This document shows positions 24,095 to 38,200 of a stretch of DNA of 64,000 nt, one piece after another. The notes under the pieces are model-generated. The model saw nothing but the letters and a program-made list of their open reading frames with translations. It had not been told where the DNA came from and did no database searches. The stretch is from Psettodes erumei (taxonomy: Eukaryota > Chordata > Actinopteri > Pleuronectiformes > Psettodidae). The position numbers and the translations under genes are program-made. Numbering within the stretch: the first letter of the stretch is position 1; every line of letters starts with the position of its first letter. The DNA lies in assembly GCA_016785225.1 (NCBI GenBank), contig JAFBJZ010000324.1, forward strand, positions 1,077,501-1,141,500, written 5' to 3'.

Positions 24095-27000
24095 TCTCTC
24101 TCTCTCACGGCTAATTATCCTGACGCGGCGACTTAAATCCCGCTGTTTTCCAGCTCAACCTGGTCAAGCCCCTTCTGTCTGGCCTGGTGATAAGAGCCAG
24201 GCGTTAACACACCTGCCAGAATGGGGGGGTCGGAGGGTTCATGGGTGTGAGCAGATCCATCACAGTGTCAAGAGGTCATAGGGACATGAAGAGGAAGAAA
24301 TGGGACTTACCCATTTTGCTTCCTGCGCCCCCCCTTTTTTACCCCTTTACCCCTTTGGGAGCAGATTGACGAGGTCACGCCAGCAGGCCTTCGGGGTGGG
24401 GTGGGGCGGGGGGGCACAGGGTGTGTTAAAAGGTTTAAGTGATTGGGTCTTACCCAGCTTAACGTCAAATGGCCCTCTTGTTTGTCTTCGGCTGATCCTT
24501 CCGTCGATCTGCTGCCGCCATGCCCCCCCCCAATCATCACCGCCGCCCCCGTCCCTGCCTCGTCCTCCCCGCGTGCTCGCTCAAGTGTGAAAGCCAACTT
24601 GGTGGCTGTTGCTGAACGTGGAATGTGAGAGCTAAGAGTGAGAGTGTCACAGCATGAGGCACGGTACATCTCCATCTGGTGGGATCGCCGGTGCATGTTT
24701 AGCACGGGTGGCCCCCGCTCGCAGCTCGCGGGCATATGTGCGTGTTTGCCGTCTGGAGACGTGAGGGCGACTCTGTTTGGGAGTTGCGCGTCGTATTGTT
24801 TTGGAGGGGTCGTAAATGGAGGGAGGCCTCTGCGGTGCGGTTCAGTGAGCTTCAGCTGGGTCGCCCGGCGTGATGGTGGAGAGGCCCCCCCAAAGACCAC
24901 AGCTCTGGATCTGGTCTTTGACTCCATTGAGATGAGACGGGCTGCTTCTTTCTTCTTTCTTTCTCGAAGGCTAAAAATAGCCCTCGTTATGAGTCCTCTT
25001 CGCCGAGAGGTTGCGTGTGTGTGTGTGTGCGCACGCCCGTATTCGTGTGTGTGTCTTTGTAGCTGGCTCTGTGAAAGCTCGCCGTCGTGTGCGGCTGACT
25101 TTAAAGGAATAATCCGCCAGTCTCCCCCCTCTCCAAAGACACGATGACGCCTCAACATGGGGAGGTGTCCGGGCAGCGAGCCGCGTTCACGTGGAAGAGC
25201 TCAAACAAAAGCTAGTTACGCATTCACTTCAAGATCGCCACGTCGGCTTCTGTCTTCAAGGTCAAGAATAAACTTCTTGGTGTTTTGATGATGGTGGTGG
25301 CGATTGTGTCAAATGCAGCGCTCCGTGTGCATTGTAATGATGCTGACGACATTCTGCTGAAGCAGTTTGTAGCGCCACAAAAACCCCGGGCCCTGCGTCG
25401 CTTCAGGATGCAGCCGAGTTCTGTGCAGTTTGTATCTGGATTTTAAATGTGAAGGGAAGGTAGAGGTATTGGGAAGGTGAATTTTGTGTTATGATTAAGA
25501 AGTGATGTGTAGTTATATCTTCTTGCCCCCTCACACATACAGCGGTGACCCATTTGGATCATTTCCCCACTTATTTGCTCTTTTTACTACTGTCCCAGTC
25601 GCCTCGCGGCACATTGCACGTTATGGATTTGTCCCTTAACAGCTTTTCGCTGTGTTTTTGTGCAGGTCTCGGGGCAGCGCTTGTCATTCTGTTTTGTGTT
25701 TACATGATGTGATTAGCTCTCCCCGGTCTGATCCTGTTTTTTCGCTCTGCTCCCCTCTTCCAGAGAGCATCAGGAAGGTGCTGGACAAGCAAGCCCTTAA
25801 GTTCGTGCGAGCCGTCAAGCAGGACACCAGGAGCGGCAAGTCCGAGGACCGGATTCTGGTGAGAGACGCCCACACGCCGTCATCACAGCTGTCACGCCAG
25901 GGTCCTACCGAAAGAGACATTCCCAGTTTAAATGCCCGAGGTGTTGAATGTGGAGCAGAGTGGCACCGGCTCAGGGCGGGGAAAATGGAAATCGATGGGA
26001 GTTAATTGTGACAGATTGAAAGAGCCGTAAGAAGTCGCAGATTACACATCCCGAGACACAACAGACGCGTTGAAAATAAGGCTTAAGACAGATGCTGCCT
26101 AAGCAGAGTGAAGTGGACACCGAGCCGCGGCCTGCCGTGTCCGTCCTCACAGTTTATTAGATGTGGCAGGATGGCCTTAATGCCACAGGCAAGAGTTCAG
26201 TGTGTGAGTGTGTGTGCATGCGTACGTTAACCCCCACATGGGGTACACACACACACACACACACACACACAGGCGTCAGTCATTGTCTTCTCTTTGAAGA
26301 AGAAGAAACCTCATTTTGTGTGTGTGTGTGAGTGAGTCAGCCTGACATGGGGTACAGGCAGTGCAGAGGCGTCATTTATTGTTGTCTTTTTTGAAGAAGA
26401 AACCTCAGTGTGTGTGTGTGTGTGTGTGTGTTCATGCCAGAGGGTGTGTGGGCAGCCTGCGACGTGTTGGAGGAGCACGTGAGAGCCAAGGCCACTGCTG
26501 TTGTTGAGAAATCGTGAGTTGGTCCGCCACATTAGTGACCGATCACGCGGTTGCTATGTTGCGCGGCCGTCCTCGTTTCTCTCCTGGAAGACGAGACAAA
26601 GCGGATAAAACTGACTCTCCACTTCTCTCAGTTTACTCGTCTTCCCCAACTCCTCCTCCAGCTCCATCATGGCCGCACCCCCCACCCCTCTATTTTTGTC
26701 ATCTCCTCTCTTTGTTTCCTCTCTCCCTCCCTCCTTATCTGTCTATCTCGATTATTCTCCTCCCCATCATCACCCCCCTCCTCCACCACCACCAACCACG
26801 CCAGTCGCCTCTCCCTTTTCCTCCGTCTCTCCCCTTTATGCCCTTCGCTCTTCCCTCCATCTTTTACTCAAACCTGTAAAAGGGTATTGAGCTCCTCTCT
26901 CCATCAGAGGCAATTCAATTAGTCCTCCGCCTTACGAGAGTTTTTTTTTTTACTATCCAAATGGGCCTTGGCTGCCGCTGCAGCTGCCACTGCTCCAAAT

Positions 27001-27578
27001 TCCTCCTAAGGAAGGGAGGCGAGGAGGGAGGGAGGGAGGGAGGGAGGGAGAGAGATGGATATAAGCATTCATCCTAGCTCATTGTCAAGGTCTCCCCCCT
27101 CTAAGAGGCAATCTTTTCACTCTAATGGATAAATTTGTTTGGATGTATGAAGGGTTTGTAAATAGACTGTTTCAGTCTCTCGGGGTATTATGCGCAAAAT
27201 ACTCACCCGTGCTCGAAAATGTCATACTTGGTTGTTAGGGAAAGTGGCGCTGTTTCAGGATTGCTTTCTAATATACGGAGCCGAAGCGCGAGTCCTGAAA
27301 ATAATTTTTCTTTTTTTTTTTTTTTTTTTTTAAGCCAGTAGATTTAGCAGGTTCAATCCTGCACTACATTGTAGCATTCACCTCTGGTTTGTTCAGTTTG
27401 TGTAAGGAAGAAAGAGTTTTTAACAGCTCATACATCAAGTTTATATTTAATGTGTTAAGCGTTATGTCCGTGAAAGTATTTGTTCTACATCTTGCTCTTT
27501 CTCTGTGTCTCCCTTTCCCCGCGGAGAACACTGGTATCTTGCGGTCTGCGTGCGTTGAATGCACCAGCTCTCATGCTG

Positions 27579-27633
<55 letters not shown>

Positions 27634-30600
27634 GTTGTCTCCCCCCGCCCGTCTCAGACAGACCCGGGGGTGGGGGGCTCAGCATGACATCCGAACGACA
27701 CCTAGAGCCATGCATCGGAGAGCATCAGCTCTGCGTGTGTCCCTCACTGGGTGTGCACAAACGCACTCATGCACGCACAAACTCATGCATACACATGTGC
27801 AGGAGGCATCCACACAACTTGACCCGCGCACACACTCTTACAGCCCTTATTAGATCACCCTATCTGAAGATTAGAGGCAGGAAAACAAAGCATCTTCAAA
27901 GGCTGAGGGGGGAGAGAGGGATGGGGGGTGATGGAAGAGGAGGGGAGGGCATCCCACAAGAGCAAAGGGAGTGGAAGAAGGAGTGATGGGGAGAGGTGGG
28001 GGGCCTGTTGAGGAAGTCTCTGCTACGTTGTGATGCCCCAGTTGCCAATTTGGCTCTTCCGCCACTTATTTATTCGGCGCGGCCGCTTCGTTTTCTCCTT
28101 TGTTGACTCCTCGGCTCCTCGCCTAATAATGGGCCCATTACTGGCTGAGAATGCCGCCGTTTGACAGTCGGCCGCTTATTTCCTCTCAGTTTCTGCAGTT
28201 AACGCGGCGGTCCTGTTCGTGGGAGTCCAGCGGACGTCTCAGCCGCGAGGTCAAGTTAGTGCTGTTTCAATTAAAGATGTGGATGTGGTTGTGGTGGATG
28301 TGGTGGGTGGGTGGGTGGGTAGGTCTGTTGCAGTGGGGATGATATTTAACAAGTTGGTGGAATTCATATACATATAATGATGATTTACGATCAGCTATCA
28401 CTTTTCGTTCCCCATGAAATCCTTCATGCATGAAACTCTTTCTCGTTGGTTTAATTCCTCTGCTGCAGCTTCCATCTACTCTGAACTCTACTCTTGTTTT
28501 GTTTTTTTATGGAGATCGTCCTTATCTGAACCTATGGGGATCAAAGAATTGGCAGGCTGCAGAGCCCTGTTTCCTCACTAAATCCTATAAATACCTTTTG
28601 ATTTGACTTGAAATGTGTATTTATGCAGCATTTGGGGACTAAAAGAATTCACTATAGGTAAAATTAGGTGGTAAAGCTTCCTTCCTTCCTTCGTTACTTC
28701 CTTCCTCGGGTCCTAAAGTCAACCTCATATGTCTCATTTTCCTTAACTGAGTTGTCTTTGCTCATTATTTTAATTTTGTTGGCTTCGTTGCTGTTTTCCC
28801 TTCTCAGCCGTTTTGTTTTCAAGCTTTTATTCCTGGGGGTTATTTTCTTTAACCTCATCTGCATGAATTAGCGTTTTCAATCTTCTCTCCGTGCATCTGT
28901 TTAATTATTGAATTTTAGCACTCTTTGGGGTTGTTAAAGTGCTTGTGTTCCTCCGTGCTCTGTCCAGCGTAAACTACATCATTAACTTGTGGTTATAGCT
29001 GATTCGTCCCAACACTGAGGTGTTTCACTGGTGGCAAAAACAAGCCTGCGCTTTGACACTTCTGATATTAAAGCTCCTTCACAGATTAGTACAGTTGTAC
29101 AAACACGGGCATAAAGGATGAAAGAGATTAACATGCATAGATGGTCAAATGACCTGCTCTTTGTTGCATCATGGGAATTGTAGGAGCTTTCGGAAGAGGA
29201 GAAAAAAATTTGGGATGTCTTGACCCTGTTGTGCCTCTTTCTTCTTTCAGTCTGTCTTTTCTGCAACAATAAATCATTGCACTAGCCCTTTAAAACTGTG
29301 TGTTATGGTGCTAGAGGTGTGATTCCCAAACTGGGGAGCACCAACCTCCCCCTGGGGTGATAATTAACAATTCAAAAGTCTTTTTTCACACTTTGCGCTA
29401 ATATTTGCTTTAGTCTCAGGAGTTACTAGAGACCCAGGACGTGCTGGAAAACAAAATTAACACTGAGTGGATTTTCCTGGTGGAATAAAATGAAATGAGA
29501 TTGGACCGTTCTTGCCCTGATAAATCATCCTGACAAGAAGAAAGGACAACAGCTTGATAGCGTACACAAAGTGGGTTGTTTGCGCTGGTAGAGAATGTTT
29601 AAATTAATAGATACAGCAAGCCCTTTTTTAATTTTTAAGAAAAAGACACTTGGTGGAACTGGTCACAGCTTAAGGACATTGAAACTTGCATAGCTTCACT
29701 GCACTTTTTAGTCCAGTTTGTTTTGTAGTAATCCCATGCATGTGGGTGCAGACCAGAACAACGATCACAGAGACCATTTAGAGGAGGTGGTCTCAGTCTG
29801 CGCCCAAAGGTGGGAATGTGATCTGACCTCCTGCTGGGTCCTCCCCCAGACAAATCAGACCAATAAGCGGAGTGACGTGTTCTCACGTGGTCTTCAACAA
29901 TGCGTGTTGGTTGGTTCGATGAAAACACCCTAAATAACCCCTTCATTCATTCATCACTATACTGTACATATACTGTACATCCAGGTGAGGTGTTTCCCTG
30001 TTAGGCTCGTGACCGCAGTTGTATGAGGTTGGAGACGTTTCATTGACTCTAAGGTAAAATTACACCCTTCGGTGTTCTTAGAATATCAATCTTCATCAAT
30101 TTGTGACCATTGAATTGATAAGTGGTGTAATTTACTTGTTCGTTGAATCATCCTTCCCTCATCTTTCCTAATCTAATTCAATTACTGATTTGCTCCGTTG
30201 CCCAGAATACCTTTTGACAGCTCCCAGCGAATTTGGCTGAACATCTTTAGACTCGTAGGTGCAGAGAGCAGCGCAGCACACTGCCAAGGAAAAACTGTGG
30301 CTCGCTCTCCTTTCTTTTTTTTGGCATTTACGACTTGATCCGCACTGTTCATTGAAGCCGGACGGAAAAGATTTGCAGAGGAAGAGTGGGGTCGGCTCCC
30401 ATGGAGGGGGCTTCTTCTTATGGTTCATGTTGATGAGATGAAACTTTTTGTTTTGTACCGCTGCAACTAATTTAGTGTAGTTTGAAACAAATCTGCTAAT
30501 TATAAGGCTGTGACAGGTTGCTACAGCAGGTCATAGGTGTTGGGGGGTCGACCAGCTTAGCTTTCCTTCCTCCGTCTGAGACAGCGCCGTCTCGACCAGC

Positions 30601-31747
30601 TGTTTGTTTGTTTCTGAAACAGATGAAGCAACCACTGTTCTCAGACCAGCAGCTGTGACGCTGTCAGTTTGCACTGCTGGGACTCCCCACTGCGACGTTT
30701 GTCGGTTTTAGTCACAAATCTTTGGTGTTAACGTACTGAGCTTGCAGGAAAGTACTGACGAAGGAAAACCCTACACCTAAGTTGAACCCACTTCTGAACG
30801 ACACCAAACCTGTGCGTGGTGGTAAACAAAGTCACAAGCAAGTCATTGAATTACATTACAAGCTTGTACACGTTTTGAACCATGAATCAGGGCCACACTT
30901 CTGACTCAGTCTGCGCGTTGGGCTGTGATGGGAAGCTGAGTACAAAGCGGTAAAGCGAGGACGCCCCGTGCAAGCAGCAGTCTCTGGAAAGGCCTCCATT
31001 TTTTTGCATAATGGGGAACATTACCGCAGCATCATCCGCAGCTTTTCTTCTCCGCACGTGTCCCGGGATTTGCCATCTGACGGTGCGTGGCGAGCGCTCG
31101 GTGCTGTAATTAGGACTGGGCTTTCTTTTGATTATCATAACACATGTTGGTCGCCTGTGGCGGCGAGTCTGTGGAGTGCGACGGGTGAGGAAGAGGGAAG
31201 GAAGTGTTTTAGAGGCCACTTGAAGTGTCTCTGCCTCTGTTTCATCCCTCCATCCCATCTGTTTCTCCCCTCGCCCTTATTGTCCTGGTCCTCCTGTGTC
31301 ACCCCTCTGCTCCCCTCCCTCCCTCCCTCTCGTCTTCTCTCATCCGTTTTTCCTCCCCCTCCATTGCTCATCTCCATCACATTCTCACATTTGCTCACAA
31401 CTTTTGACCCACCCCCCTTTTTTGTCATTTCTCGGCACTCATCTCTTATTCCCATATCTATAGAAGAACCCCTTCCCATTATCCCTCTTTTTTCCCCTCC
31501 TCTTTTTAAGAAGTCTTTCGGGTTTCAGAGCGCTTGCTTGCCATCTCTTTGATTTCGCAGCATTGGGTTGGTCGTGTTTTCGAAGAGAATCTGGAACAAG
31601 ATGTGTTTTTGAGCCATGCATTTCTTTCCTTTCCTTTCCTTTCATTTAGCTCCATCTCTCCCTCTCTCTCTCTCTTTCAACCACTCTAAAGTCCACTTAT
31701 AAAATAGGACCTGGGGCATCTGTGCTCTCAAACCCCCCTGTCACTTC

Positions 31748-31778
<31 letters not shown>

Positions 31779-31878
31779 ATGTAAGCTGACAGATTGACTG
31801 ATGGCAGGGTTGTGGTCTTATGATGCTGAGTTCACTTGAGTGATGGTGGCTGACTGTGTGTGTGTGAGTGTGAGAGAG

Positions 31879-31909
<31 letters not shown>

Positions 31910-32042
31910 GATGGTCGAGTGTTGTCCAAAGCCAGCTTAGCCAGCCATTGTGCATCATTTTATGTGCATGAGTGTGTGTGTGTTGTACAGGGATGTCGCA
32001 CTTATGCAAATGTCTGTATCGGAATGTTTCTGAGTTTGTGCT

Positions 32043-32076
<34 letters not shown>

Positions 32077-35000
32077 AAAATGCCCTTGTGGGCGAGCCAG
32101 AAATACCACGGGCAGCCAAATCTGGCACTGATCCTCGGCTTGTTCCCTCGGAGGCGATGCTGCAACGCACACACGCACACGGGACCCAGAGACACACTTT
32201 GATTTGCACCATTTCGTTTGAAGTGCGAGACCCAGAGCCTGACAGCTTATGATTAATATAAGCCCCCGCCCTCTGCCCTGGCGGCTGTGATGCGCACGCA
32301 AATGCGCGTCCAGGAAGAGATGCGTTTGTTGTTTTAGCGCACGTAGGGCACACGCGCTCCCTCTGCGCGGCACACACTCCCACCCTGCCCCCGCAGTCTG
32401 CTCCAGGGGCCGGCTGGCTGGCTGGCTCTTTGAACCGGTGCTTCTGACACTGTGCCATCACAGCAAGGGCACCTCTGTAACCCCCCCCCACCACCACCTC
32501 CACCCTGCACCCCAATCCCGTCATCTTCGCCTACCTTTCCCCCACATCATCACTTTTTGAGGCCGTCACCTGCCGCGTCCTCGGCTGACCGGGTCGGAGA
32601 GGTTGACCATCTCATCTCAGAGGATTTCCTGGGTGGAAAGCGTTTCTTTGCGCAGCATTTGGGATTTTCGATTGATCTGTGGAGAGATCGGATGCCAGAA
32701 TGGCACATTGGGGGGGGCTTGACTTGTGCCAGTTAATATCTGCAAAATGATATAATTGATATAAAAGATTTTAAAAATTAAATTATAAACTATTTTCCAT
32801 ATATTTACTTGAAAATTGAAATTTGATTTTCAGTTAGAAATGATAAAATCATATGGATGAATGAAGGCGAGAAATTACTCCTCAAATCATCAGGATATCT
32901 TGGCCATTAACAAACATTATCTGAAAGCCAAAAACATCAGGTTTCCTCTGAACCCATCGCGTCCGCAGCTTCATTAATTTTTATTTCTCCAGCCGAGAGT
33001 ACGAGTCGCTGCTCGTCTCAGGGTCTGCGGATCACGGGTGTAGGTGGTTCGAGTATTGATTTGGTTTACTTTATATCCCTGCAGGATTCTGTTCTTTACT
33101 ATTCGCTAATGTTAGCACTCAGTTAGTACACGACTGCTAATGCCGCATGAGAACAGCTGAGACTCTGACTTTTTAAACACCAAAACGATGCGACATCACT
33201 TCACTCCACAAAAAACTTATCTGGCAGAGGTAACTGGCACCAGCTCATTTTAACAGTTTGGCAAAATCACAAAATAGGAGTGAGAGTGAGAGTAAGAGTT
33301 GAGACGAGAGAACAGCTTTTATTCTGCCCTTGATTTTAACTGGGAACAGGGAGTTTGTAGTGGAGGCAAATTTAAAGTTTAAAAGGGCTGCACTGTCATA
33401 ATGGCTCAAACCTGCTCTACCTGACACACTGAAGAAATATCCCTTGGATTTTTTCCCCATCACCACTACAGGAGTAGGTGCGATCCGTCCGCAGCATTGA
33501 TCGTCTCTAATGATACCTCAGTGGGCTGTAAATGATATATCTGGAGAGGAGAGAAACCCTGCGTGAGAGGCCTTGTTCAGCATCAGAGGATCAAATCGGC
33601 CCCCGTCCGAGAGCCTGCATTATTGATGCCTCTGTTTACATGATGAGACCTTCTGTCAGGGAGGAAGATGCTTCCGTCTTTCATTTTCTCACTGCAAATA
33701 TCTCTCGCCTCTTCTTTTTGTGTCTCAGTCTCCCATCGCCTCCCCCCCTCGTTCCTTTCTGGATTTATATAACAGAGTTTTCAAACTTGTCAAGGAGTTA
33801 CAATTGGACTAACAATCTTCTGCAAAGGTCCGTCCAGTGCATTGCGCCGTTTTTTTGCTTTTTTTTAATCTCGGCAGGGGTATCATTCTGTCTCCTCCCT
33901 TTTAGGTCTCTTGTTTTCATCCCTCTCCATCTTCTCTGTGGGAGGCTGTTACGGATGCCTGTATTGTGAGGACGCGGGGCTGATCTACGAGGCCAGTTTT
34001 GCCGGGAGTTGGCGGAGCGGTAGTGAAGGGGAATCTGAAGACTTTATCATGAGGAGGGGAATCTGGTGTCTCCTCTTCTTCTACAGCCTCCTCTACCTCT
34101 CTCCCTCTCTCTCTCTCTGTCTTTGTACGTTTCATTTTCTTTCTTCCTCTCACTGCCACTCAGTGGGGCGCCATTAGCCATTCAGCACACAGAGGCCTTG
34201 AGGAATTGAAAGCGACAGAGCAGAAAAAAGAATAGAAAAACTGAAACGGGAAGGGAGACAGGGGAGTCGGGAGATGGGGGGGGGGGGGTGAGAGGAGAAA
34301 GAGGTGTTATAACGGGTGCAAGCCAGACAGACAGGGCACAGTGGCACACTGGGAGATGGAGGGATTAGGGATTAAGGAAGAAGATGGAGGGGAAAATGAA
34401 CAGATTTCCATGGAGATGAAGAGAGAAATGAGAGGAATGGCAGGATGCATGGGAGGGAATTATGGACACACCAGGACTGGCATTTGAGAGCCAGCTGAAA
34501 AAGAGCAGAGAGAAGGGGGTGGGCGAGAATTGGAGGAAGAGCTGGGGAGGGATAGAGATGCACAGCGCATGCAAGGGGTGCGCTAATTATGGAATTTTGA
34601 ATTATGAATGAGATTAATTACATAGGCAGATGCGAATATATTCACGCTTCTCCGTCTCTTACTTCACCCCCAGACACTTTTAAATGGTAATGCCTCTCTT
34701 TTTGGCAAAAGCACCCCCTCTCTTTTTGCCTGTTCGTCCCACCGTCTTTGTCCTCGATGTCCTCCTCCTCCTCCTCTGCCTTATCTCAGCGTTTCCCCTC
34801 TGATGCTGTCTGAGGCATCTGTTGAATAAGCGCTCCTTAGTTCCATCAACACAACTTGGCACGATAGATCGGACTGTCGCATGACTCGCCATAATATTTC
34901 TTTTCACGCGCGCGCTATCATCATTAGCTGGCTAATGTCTGGAGTGCTTAGCGTGACTTACGAGCCTTTGGGATGAACCGCGGAGATGATTTGCTCTCTT

Positions 35001-35174
35001 TATGGGATGTTTGTGCTTTGCTATTTTTTGCTGCGATTTGCATTTCCTGCTCTGTGACAGAAAAATGAATGTGTTCTCCCCTCAGGTCCTGGCAACATGG
35101 AGACTGTATCTCTTTGCTGTCAAAGTGCCCACCAAGGTAAATGTAACAACCCCCCCCCCCACCCCATACACTAA

Positions 35175-35215
<41 letters not shown>

Positions 35216-38200
35216 AGTGGATTTTTATGGCTTTCACTTGCCAGCTTTGATCTCACTCTAATTCGCAAGAGATGTGACAAAAACCAAAATGGAGCAGGAG
35301 AGGGGAGATAATGATGACTGCGCTCCTGATGTTCCCGATTGATCGACGGCGTGATAATGATAAGAATGAAGATGATCAAGTGGCAGGTGGAACTAGTTGT
35401 TTCAAGCTATAGTTTGAATTTTTGGCAATTTGCTTTGTTGCTGACAGTTGCTACCAGCCAGCAGCAGGTTGGCTCAGCTCTTACACTTTGGTTTCCTTAT
35501 ACAGACTAAACAAATCATAAGGCGTTCATTAATGAACTTCAGACACTCTCAGGCTGATTTAATGGCCTGTGGCCACAGCCAGGTTAGCCGTTTCTGCAAA
35601 GCTAAGCTAACTGGCTTCACATTTATCGATTCGGACACGAGACTGGGGTAATTCTGCTTTATCTAAACTTGGGTCTTATTTATGTACTCGCCATCATTTT
35701 CGTCAGTCACGATGACATCATCAGAATAACACCTGAGATCATCATCCATGCAAGAAAAGCCCAAGAGGGAACGTAACACGTGGGTGGCTAGCATTAGCGA
35801 AGCTAGGGTTAGCTTATTGTGCAGACTCTTTGACTCTTCCCATTGTTATGTTTGTCCTCTTTGTAACCTTTATGAGTAACCTGTTGCACAAAGTTTTCAT
35901 TAATTAAATACTTACTAAATGTAAGTATACAATTTTAAAAATTAGGGAAATAATTTTACTGTTAGACCTTTCTCTTAAATTAAACTAATCTCAGGGTTTG
36001 CTGAAAACCTGTATGATCGTCTAACTGCTCATGTGTCTGTCCCCATCTGACTTATATGGATATGAATAATAAGTAAGGCACGACTACTGTATTAATCAAG
36101 ATGAATAGAAGAAGCCATAACTGTCCTGTGAAGATCATGTGAACTGGACAACGTGCCAGAGTGAACCACAGTGGTGCTTTTCTGCCTTTTTCAGGTTGAG
36201 GTCACCTTCAACTTTTTGGAAATCAGAGCGATGAACACCTACCCAGAACACCAGGTGAGAGCATCGTCCTGCCGTTTAGTCCTTCACAGCAGCATAAAGT
36301 CTTACTACAGGAAAAAAAACCACTCATGTCCATACACTGCAGGTCATCATCGATACAGACAAGACCACCTACTCACTGAGGCTGCAGAGCCAGGACCAGC
36401 TGGATCACATGGTCAGCCACATCAACTATGCCCTCTCCCGAGTGTTCAACAACTCCATTTATGCGTAAGCATCACCGAGCACCCTCGCCTCGGGCGGAGA
36501 AACAAGTCTTTCTGGGTTTGCATTGAGTGTGCTGAGGAGGGAAGACGAGTTGGCCGACCTTAACAGCACTCGACAGTGCGTTGGCAAGTTGGCAGCTTCA
36601 CTTTCAGGCAGCTTTCCTCCTCGGCAGCCAAAACGCGTTGTGGTACTGCTGTAGTTTGCATCCAGCCCATTTCTGTGTCACGGTAGACTTTAACACCCAG
36701 CAATCACTGGGATTAAATCAGCCATCTGACACTGAGTAGGCTGTTACCTGAAGGCATTGCACTGGCATTTTTTGAAATTTTCTTTTACTTTCTAAAGCAG
36801 TTTACATAGTGAAAGCAGTGAGTAGAAGAACTCACAATCACTGACACAGCTGTGTGGACTCAGGCCTCCAGTCATAAAGGCATTCAGTTGAAGTCTGCTT
36901 TGAGTTAAGATCAAGTCCTGGACATCCGTGTGCCATGGTCATTTGGATGAATGGGCGAGTGGGCAAGCAAGGCGCAGAGTGCATTCCCTCATCTACAATT
37001 TCTAAGAGCAATGGGATTGACTTCGCTCCGGCTATTGACCTGGACAAGGCTATCTCCGCTCTCTATCATCTCTCAGAATGGCGCTTTTCCATTAGAGGCA
37101 TGGTGGCTGATTGCTTCTAGAGAGAATGTTTAAAGGGAATAAAAAAAGAGAGCAGGGAGAACAGAAGGACGGAAGTTGTTGTGGGTCTGATCGAGCATCC
37201 CTGTAACTGATTGGTGCTGCCACATCCAAGCGCACGAGGCAGATAGTATCGAGATAACGTGCACGTACGCTCACGCTCCGGGGGCTGGATGATGATTGTC
37301 GAGATGAGGTGGGGATTAAGGCCACGGATGTGGTTAGGTGTTGTGTGTGATTTGTTGACAAATGGGATTAAGGCTGGTGTGTGTCGAATGCAACAGTATA
37401 ACGGTGTAATCCTATCAAAAAGCCAAAGCAGGTACAGCACGGTATTATGTGCGAGCGCAGTATTTACTTTGTGATCCCAGAGTGTACTCCTTTCTGCTTA
37501 TTGGATGTTTCTCCTTTTTTTTGTTGTTAAAAAAACAAAAATGGAGGGAACAACCAGGAAGCAGGAGTATGCTTCTTTTTTGCGTAATTGCAGCAGCGAG
37601 TGGCGGTAGCTTCAAACAGCATTGCAGAGATCCAATTTGACAGTTTATGTGGTATTTATTCTCCACCGGGGCAGTGTCACAAGCAGTTTCAAACCCGCAC
37701 GTGTTCACTTTCCATCTTAATTCTGACTGCAGCTGCTGGAACCGACACACCAGTCTGCTGCAAATGAGCATCTTACCAATGCAAATAAGACAGCGTTAGC
37801 ATTTTAAGGATATTATGCAACTGCATTTTGTTTAGCAGGCATGAGCTAATTTGAGCTCTGAATCTTTATGAGTCAGATACTTCTGTGGCAGCCTCGTTTG
37901 ACTGAGAAATGTCTGAGGATGTATTTCTATTAATTACAGTGTCTTCCAGAGTGAGTGCGAGCAGGGAGTGGGAGGGCGACGCTCATTTAATCACTCACAC
38001 CTGGGAGCAGCTTGGTATCTGTGGACCGCCGCTCGGGAACTGAAGTGCTCCGCTAAAGCAGTGGGGAGTTTAGTGTCCTCTTGCTAAAGGGCACTACAGC
38101 GGTCACAGCTGAGGGAAGGGAAACCATAATATTTACCATCCGCCTTTTGAGGGTTTCCTCAAACATCAAGGCTAGTGCCTCTTCGAAAACAAGATGAGGT

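Larger units (their letters stand above)
23498..25763 (+). other. carmil3: carmil3 intron 1
   Basis: A 2,266-bp GT-AG intron, CG-rich in its first part and between about 24480 and 25200. It holds three long dinucleotide arrays. A long minus-strand open frame (24307-25158) is probably spurious. Confidence 0.85.
25859..35085 (+). other. carmil3: carmil3 intron 2
   Basis: A 9,227-bp intron, the longest seen. It contains a tandem duplication (26236-26431), several CA/GT, GGGA and GA arrays, a T-run (27311-27331) and two long pyrimidine-rich tracts (about 26690-26880 and 31240-31520). No nested coding gene was recognised. Confidence 0.85.
35137..36194 (+). other. carmil3: carmil3 intron 3
   Basis: A 1,058-bp intron with a C-run and CA array just after the donor and a dispersed-repeat fragment at 35440-35652. 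Nothing else was recognised. Confidence 0.85.

Noticed and set aside
24307..25158. Longest open frame in the window (283 codons, minus strand) within intron 1
   Set aside because: It lies in CG-rich intron sequence, which has few stops, overlaps another long open frame on the plus strand, is dominated by R, S, P, H and T, and shows no domain, splice structure or family similarity that I recognise.
29310..29480. hAT-like repeat suggested by 'CCCAAACTGGGGAGCACCAA'
   Set aside because: Only a short stretch resembles such repeats, with no terminal inverted repeats or 8-bp target duplication that I could find.
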